Positions 57,701 to 64,000 of a stretch of 64,000 nt of DNA are shown in pieces. The position numbers and the translations under genes are program-made. The notes beneath the pieces were generated by a model, which was given only the letters and a program-made list of their open reading frames with translations, did not search any database and was not told the origin of the DNA. Origin of the DNA: Volutella citrinella. Lineage: Eukaryota > Ascomycota > Sordariomycetes > Hypocreales > Nectriaceae. The number at the start of each line of letters is the position of its first letter. Within the stretch, counting starts at the first letter, position 1. The DNA is taken from contig JAWZSP010000005.1 in assembly GCA_034401135.1 (NCBI GenBank), positions 2,852,001-2,916,000 on the forward strand, in the 5' to 3' direction.

Positions 57701-58724
57701 GGCTCGTCAAGTGTCCTATGTTTATGGTCCGGAGGATATTTTGCTAGGGAGTCAACCCAGAAGGCGGCAAGTTGACGGTGAAAAAGATGTTTACAGAGCG
57801 AAGCCGCAACGCACTGCCCCTCCATCTGAGATATCACCCCGCGGTGAGTGGGGCGCTCAACCTTTACACCTATCAATCAATGCGAGCCTTCGGTGGCAAG
57901 GTCAAAACAGAGCAGCCATGCTTCGTTGCTGCTATTGCTTGGTCCTCCAGGCTCCATGCAGAACCGGTGACAAGTGCATCTGAAGTCAAATCACTATGTA
58001 AATTGATGGTCATGCCGTTTAAAACCATTGGATTTGGACTAAAGTAAATCGGCGGGTAGCCTATGTCTCCCCTAATAGAGACACGTCTTCTAAACTAAGT
58101 CAAAAGCTATCTGAGACTACAACAAGGTCAATAAGCTTCCGAAAGGGTGGTGAGCATTTGGCCCATCTCGATCCGTCTTCACCAAGCAAGTCCAACCATT
58201 ACCATGCTCCACCATTGATCCCTTCGTCAGCGCCATGGATTGAGAAGCACCCTTCTCCAACTTTCCACCCGGTCTTTCCAGCGGAGAGTCCTCCCCAGCC
58301 GCTACAATAAACTCCTGGGTGGCAAAATGCCGGGTATGTACACCGTAGAATAAAAACAACTGAAAGAAAGCGGGGAGGATATCTCGATACAGTTGTGCTG
58401 TTGTAACCGTGTTTGTGAGACCTGGTGTTGCGTTTTTTGCCCTGCTCATCTTGGCGGGTTCAACAGCCAGGACGGAACCCATGCAGGCTGTTCTTGCGCA
58501 ACCAGGCATTGCAAAATGTCACAACCGAGAAATGAAGACTGTCGAGGATTGACACGGGTCATAAGAACCGCCGAATGCATGAAATGCAAGTGTTCATGAG
58601 GCTTGATGTGACCGACTAGAAAATGCTCCAGACAAAACGCCAGTACCCAATTCGCCAATATTAGCCATCAAAGGCTTATTCAAAAGTGCAGACGTCGTTC
58701 GTTAACTTAGGGTCGTGAGATAGT
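57701..58724. promoter_or_regulatory. DcpS promoter and SH3-gene 3' region
   Basis: 1.0 kb between two genes on the minus strand. The largest ORF (58117-58509, minus, 130 codons) has no family features and probably lies in the 3' UTR region of the SH3 gene. Nothing else supportable. Confidence 0.4.
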
Positions 58725-60611
58725 CTAGCGAGTATGGTTGAAAGCATTCGAGCCGGACTCGGTGGATCCGTCACCTTCAATGGTTTTCCTCCAGTGCTCT
58801 GGAAGGCAGACACACACCAGAGGGAAGGCTTTGATCTCGCCCTCGGCGGCGGGTGGGCTCTCGTGGCGGCCCGAGGTGTTGGACACGCCGCTGTCTCGTT
58901 GGGTTTGTCGGCGCGCCTCCCATTCCTCCGCCCGTTCATTCAGGATGACACCGGTCGCCCATCCGTCATCCCAGATGCCCACAACCTTCAGCATATCTCC
59001 ACGCTCTAGAGAAAACTCGTCATTGGCACGCGGTTGGTAAGCCCACAGTACGGCAACTCGTTCTCCGGGATGGATATCCTCCTGAGAGTAGTAGTCCTTG
59101 AAAAAGGGAAGTTGTTCAGACTGTTGACTGGTCATCCCTTGCGGAGAGGAGAAACCCCCAGCACTAGTGGGCGACTGTGGCACGGAGCTGCCCAGCACCG
59201 AGCCACTTGAAAGGGAGCCCTGCCTTCTGGGGTTCATTGGGGGTGGGCGAAGCACACCGGCGCGAAGGTCAGAGCCAGGGCTCTCGCCGTATTCGTCAGA
59301 CGAAGAATTTTCAAGCCCCCGACGTCCCCTGCTCCCACCATACCCTCCAGCTGTGCTAAGAGGCCCTCCGTTCGAGGAATCGTCACGGTGGTGGGATGGC
59401 GAGTCTCCAGAATGGCCCTCCAAGGCCGACATGCGGGCAATACGCCCTCCAGGCAGGACCTCGTAGCCTTGCGGGGCATGGGGAACTGACTGCGTCATGT
59501 TGGAGGGGCCCTTCCGAGCTGGCGATGGTTGGTTGAAGACGCTTCCCTTGGAACTGGGTCTCTGATTTCTCCTTCTGATACAGAAGAACAATGCAACGGC
59601 GAGTAGTGCAACGCCAGCGAGGGATCCGATAACGATACCGGCAATGGCTCCACCACTTAGTCCACCATCATGTTTCTCGTCCTCCTTCTTGTTGGCGTTA
59701 CCACTCCCGGCAGAACTGGAGCTCGATGGTTGAGCGGTCGCGGTAGGGGGGGTGAAAGAAAGCGTTGCAGTCAGAGAGGGTAGCCGGACGTCCTTGCATC
59801 TTGCCTCCGCATTAGAATTGTAGCAGCAGGTATCTGTCGAGTTTAAACCGCCAGCGCCACAATAGGTGCACAACCCCAGGGTGCTATTGCCATAACCACA
59901 GTTGTTCGATTCGTTGTTGATACCAGGGACACATTTCTCACTGTTCAGGGAGTCATCTGGTAGGTGGCAATTAGCGAAGTCTGCCCGGATGAGCTTGCCC
60001 AGGTCCTGCGTAGGGTTTGAGCAGAGATTGTTGTCGGATGTGATGAAGCTTTCGCTCTGTGCAAATTCGGCGCACGATTCGGCGCAGAGGGGTCGAGAGT
60101 TCTCCTTCGTGAGCCCACATGGCGCCACGGAATTTTGCACGATAGCGTTGCAGAGGACGGTTGTCGTGAAGCGAGCATAGAGATCGCTGGTGTCTTTCAA
60201 ATCAAGACCCTGGCAATGGAATGTTGCCTGAAACCTATCTTACGATTAGCTATGAAGACGAGAGAACCAATGCAATTTACATACTTCAAGCGGGAATATT
60301 CCGTCTTGATGTAATTGTTTAATTCTCTGTCGAAAGAGTTTTGGTCGGATACGAACTCAAGGAAAGAACTGCCAGAGTCAGCCCCGCATCAAGGGGTTTG
60401 GTCTCAAAGAATCAACTCACAACATGTCAATCAGGGTTCTACTGGTTGAGATGGAAGCAGATGCAAAGGCTGGGCAAACCTTTGACCCGCTTAGAGAAAT
60501 GCATTTAGCTTGAGCTGAAACAACAGCGGGAGCAGCCGTCAAGAGTGCCAAGGCGAGACGCTTGGTGCTCAGCCGTTGTGGCCTCACTTCGGAGGACTTA
60601 AAGCCGGCCAT
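58725..60611 (-). CDS. Single-pass membrane protein with C-terminal SH3 domain
   Basis: Three exons on the minus strand: 60611-60421, 60368-60285 and 60234-58725, giving 594 aa; introns 52 and 50 nt. A signal peptide is clear: LALALLTAAPAVVSAQA, about residues 19-35. The Cys-rich ectodomain (about 36-245) has many C residues (CISLSGSKVCPAF, CGLTKE, CAESC, CGYGNSTLGLCTYCGAGG, CCYNS) and several N-x-S/T sites. A Ser-rich stalk is followed by a glycine-zipper helix GGAIAGIVIGSLAGVALLAVALFF at about 285-308, then basic RRR. The cytosolic part is disordered and ends in an SH3 domain at about 482-540 (AVLWAYQPRANDEFSLERGDMLKVV, DDGWATG). The tail holds FPLVCVCLPEHW. The layout resembles fungal sensors such as Fus1 or mid2-like proteins, but I cannot name the family. 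A surface receptor or cell-wall sensor coupled to proline-rich partners is inferred. Confidence 0.88.
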
Positions 60612-63600
60612 CGAACCGTGTTGCCTTGCAAGATCGCGTGTTTTTGAGCAGGCGGTTGCAGCCGAGTGATGCAGGAAAGGAATGAGTCGTTGATTTAATA
60701 GGTTCGCAGTTGGTCGGTCAGTTGGTCAGTCGCGGTCTCATATTTCCAGGAATTGGCGTCGGGCGTGGTCGCGTATGTTGCGCACGATTGTGGCTGGGGC
60801 AGAAATCAAGTCTTGTGGCAGGGTTGTTGGCCGTAGGCGAAATGCTGGCGGAGAGATACTGGACGAGTGATAGTCGTAACCAAAAAGGGCCCTCCTGAGC
60901 AAACGATTGACTGATGCAGGCGCGTTGGGGGTCGGATGATTAGGGTGAGCTCGTGGGAGGCGGTCGAACGAATGGTTGTAGTTGGTGTAGGAATTAGATT
61001 AGGATTACAGCGTAAAGCGATGGGAAATGAGCGAGAGTCGTGCGGCGGAAGGCCAAGGAAGGCGAAGGTGGTGCTGAATAGCCTTTGGAGGAAGAGCTGG
61101 GTCGCCCTTTCCTGTCGATTGTCGGCGAGCACGCGTGCGGTTGGGAGGAGCCAGGCGTTCGAGATGCAGCGCTGGCCGGCACGGATGGGGAGAGGAAGAA
61201 GAAACGAAGCACGGTTCTGGGGGAGGAGCACTGTAGATTGTCCGTGGAAACGCTCAGACCAGACCACAGAGGACAGGCCGGGGGGGTTGAGGATTAGGGG
61301 GGAAGGTGGCCCTGGCCAGGGCTTGAGGAAGCCAGTGGGCGCGAAGGTGGGCGAGCGAACGAGCAGGGGTCAGTGATCCGACGATGGTTCGGCGCAAGAA
61401 CAAGAGGCCTGGCAAAGGCGATGATTGGGCTAGTTGCTCTGCAGAAGCTGCCGGGGCCAAGCTGGGACAAGGCGGGACGAAACACGAGGAGGACGCGAGA
61501 TGCTCGCAATTGTTGGTGTCAAAGATTTAAAGACGTCAAGAAAGAGGAGGAGGCCAGAGCCGCAGAACCCAGATCCAGGAGAGGGGCGCAGATGTGCACT
61601 ATGTGTGGTAGGAAAGCACTAATGAATCAGTGTAGTGCGACTTGTGTATCACAGAATGGGTTGAGTGAAGGCCGGACCTTTGTGGTGCTGAAGGACTAGA
61701 TTAGTGCCCGCGTGCCGTCTGCCCGTTGGCAGGATACTACGTACATTAGCTGTGCAATGCACCAGAGTGCTGCACCTGCTCCCTACTTAATTACAGCCTG
61801 CACAAAGTAAAATGGCCAGCTTCAGTGGCTGGGCTCATCAATCAAAGCAGGTAATAGCGCTTGCCGACTCCTGTCGGTACTGCGGGTGCTGTATGAGGTG
61901 CTAGCATGGAGCACTAGTGCTACAGTAGTTGCAAGCTTGGGGAGCACGAGCAGATCGGCCCCTCCAAAAGAAGGAAGGAGCACCGGCCGGGGTTGCTTGC
62001 CCAACCCACTCCCTTAGTGGTACACCGAGCTAGGCATGGCCCAAGGTTAGTGCGCTGAGCGGGAAGGCCCTCAAGTACCATAGCCGCCCCCTACGCGGTG
62101 GCTGGTACACACGCTAGGTCGCGGCCGTTTTGTCGTTTTAATTTTGAATCGCAGGGATGGTGCGGATGAGGCCGGGGGTATCCACCGACTCCCACGCGCC
62201 AATACCCACCTCGAGCCTGGCGCCGAATGGCCACAAGCTTGCACCGAACCAAGATGATGGGGGTTGGCGCCGTCACCGAACCCACCTCTCTCAAGTCTCA
62301 GCGGCCAAGCGCACCACTTCCACCATCAACTGAAGCACAGCCGAATGCACAGCAGACGGGCGGCGCGCCCCTCGCAGGCAGCGTCGCAACCCTACATGGA
62401 CTTCCCACAAGCACCACGCAGCGCGAGGGCGTTGTCGCAACCGCACTACGTTATCCGTAGTGGCGAAAATAACGCACAGCGCCTGTGCGGTACCCTGCCG
62501 ATTGTTTCCTCGTATGGATGCCTGCCGAGGATGGCGATTGCGTTCCTGCATATCATCGTCCTGGGCAGTGTCTTGTGTTGGTGATGGTGATGCAACTGGT
62601 AAGCCACATGAGTTTCTGCACCATGCGAAGTCGCTGCAACGAGTTCACCCATCCGTCCGCATGTGCGTCATTATCAGCGCGCTCTCACAATCGCATATGG
62701 CTGACGGGAATTTGGGCCACTCTTCTATTGTTGGTGGTGGTTCATAGCCCGTGATATGGATACTGTCCTTCTCTCGGCGCTTGCCCACACATGAGTCAAT
62801 CTGCCAGCTAGGCTCGCGCTTCTGCAATTTAGTACCAACACGGCCAAGACAGCCAAAAAAGAAATCCTTGGCTTCCTTCTTTCCTTCTAATTTCTGGGCG
62901 ACTCTCGTCTCTCGTCTTATCGACGTGGCAAGTATCCGTAATTAGGTTGCGTCGATCGCGACACCATCTGTCCGTTGGCATTGGTACTACTAGCGGCGGT
63001 GTGTTGCAGAGCAACCTTCCATCCAAGTCGGACTTGTGCCTGCGCAGCCTGCAGCGTCAGGGTCATTAGTACTAATCAGTTGTCAGCAACATGCCTTCAA
63101 CTACCACAGGCCTTCAGGTCCACCACATTCACACCCCTCGCGCCCACGACCGTTCCATCGCATTTACGGTGTGCCGTCATGGACAAGATTTTACGGGAGC
63201 GGCTGGTCCAAAATGCCCAATTGACAACGCAAGTGAGCTGTCAAGTACCGTGGCTGTTGTGAGACATTCTAATCTTGCAGCTGATGATGGGCTGGCCAGC
63301 CAATCCAGCAGCCCCTCGGCGCTTGGGTGAGCCACTTCGTACAACACGCAATCAATGGATGCCGTATCACTCACGCGCTTCCGTCTGCTGGACACGGTAC
63401 TTTTCAACCGTTTCCTGAACTGTGACTGCCGTCGGGCAGTCGAAAGGGGCCGTGTCGTACGTGTCCCGTGCTTCGGGCCACGAACCGCAAACATATCCAG
63501 CGTCACATCGTGGGTGGTTCTTTTGCGCAACAAAAAGTGCTGTGAGCCGTTCTCTGTTTCTTTAGAATCCCTTCGTGACCCTTTTGTTCTAGTCGGAATT

Positions 63601-64000
63601 CAGGAAACGCGTCTCAGTTCCGCCATTGGCCTGCATACTAATTAGTCTTCAACAGCCCCTGCATACGAACGTGCTGGTTGCGCAGAATGTATGCTGTGAA
63701 ACTTGTGTGCTATCGTGCTTGATAGTATGTGATGATAATCTTCCCCGTTATGAGATGGACATGGACGTAACGACCATCGGGGACAGGACCACATACACAA
63801 CTGCTCCGTCCATGTCCCAGCACCTCACCAGCCAGCCGTCTCGAGCCAGAACCTCGCCATTGATGCAATCATCAGCACAATCATAATGCCAGGAATTATC
63901 CATAGCTTTGGATAAAATCCCAAGGAGAGCTCCATTATCAGCAGGCCAGCTCCAGTCCCCCAGTCAACGCAATTTCCCACCTCCATGGGTCCCCTGTCCG
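60612..64000. other. Gene-poor end of the window
   Basis: 3.4 kb without a supportable gene. The first kilobase is the promoter and leader of the SH3 gene, C/T-rich on its strand, with a 12-bp imperfect tandem (CAGTTGGTCGGT, CAGTTGGTCAGT) at 60707-60730. The rest has short ORFs (under about 110 codons) with no domains and no clear splice links. A gene that continues beyond 64000 cannot be ruled out. Confidence 0.45.

Noticed and set aside
60806..61267. 153-codon minus-strand ORF upstream of the SH3 gene
   Set aside because: It lies in the C/T-rich leader zone of that gene and reads as Ser/Pro/Leu-rich non-coding translation.

Overview
This is nuclear DNA from a filamentous ascomycete, most likely a Sordariomycete and probably of the order Hypocreales. 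The evidence is the many short GT-AG introns (44 to 182 nt, several with CTGAC or CTAAC branch sites), pyrimidine-rich leaders, widely spaced single genes on both strands, and protein families that are fungal or Pezizomycotina-specific (DUF7708, DUF7025-AAA, an Xbp1-like APSES factor, TAP42, Cns1). No bacterial, viral or organellar sequence was seen. I name no species.

Layout. Positions 1-4902: a divergent pair, a DUF7708/NACHT-like protein with a degenerate P-loop (-) and a DUF7025-AAA+ ATPase (+), sharing a 355-bp promoter. 7508-11229: a Yvc1-type TRP channel (+). 12826-13992: three identical tRNA-Asn(GUU) genes in mixed orientation. 15122-17731: an intronless 869-aa conserved fungal protein (+). 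18189-25109: TAP42 and DNA topoisomerase II (both -). 28966-30555: an Xbp1-like APSES factor (+), tail to tail with the Cns1/TTC4 co-chaperone (30880-32139, -). 32787-34555: MFS transporter (-). 39373-40201: Fhit-like HIT hydrolase (-). 40704-42639: second MFS transporter (-). 44377-45441: Gfo/Idh/MocA oxidoreductase (+). 45975-48360: splicing factor Cef1/Cdc5 (+). 48665-51010: 14-helix MFS transporter (-). 52690-54474: hexokinase-family sugar kinase (-). 55631-56587: GILT-like protein (+), whose coding end overlaps that of scavenger decapping enzyme DcpS (56547-57700, -). 58725-60611: single-pass membrane protein with a C-terminal SH3 domain (-).

Most genes are conserved single-copy housekeeping genes: chromosome topology (TOP2), TOR/PP2A signalling (TAP42), Hsp90 folding (Cns1), splicing (Cef1), mRNA cap turnover (DcpS), vacuolar calcium release (Yvc1). 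No secondary-metabolite cluster, transposon or CRISPR-like structure was found. The accessory-looking parts are the first 5 kb, the three MFS transporters, and four gene-poor stretches (4903-7507, 25110-28965, 34556-39372, 60612-64000). Exon boundaries were built by hand from splice signals, frame continuity and remembered family conservation. They have not been tested with transcripts.
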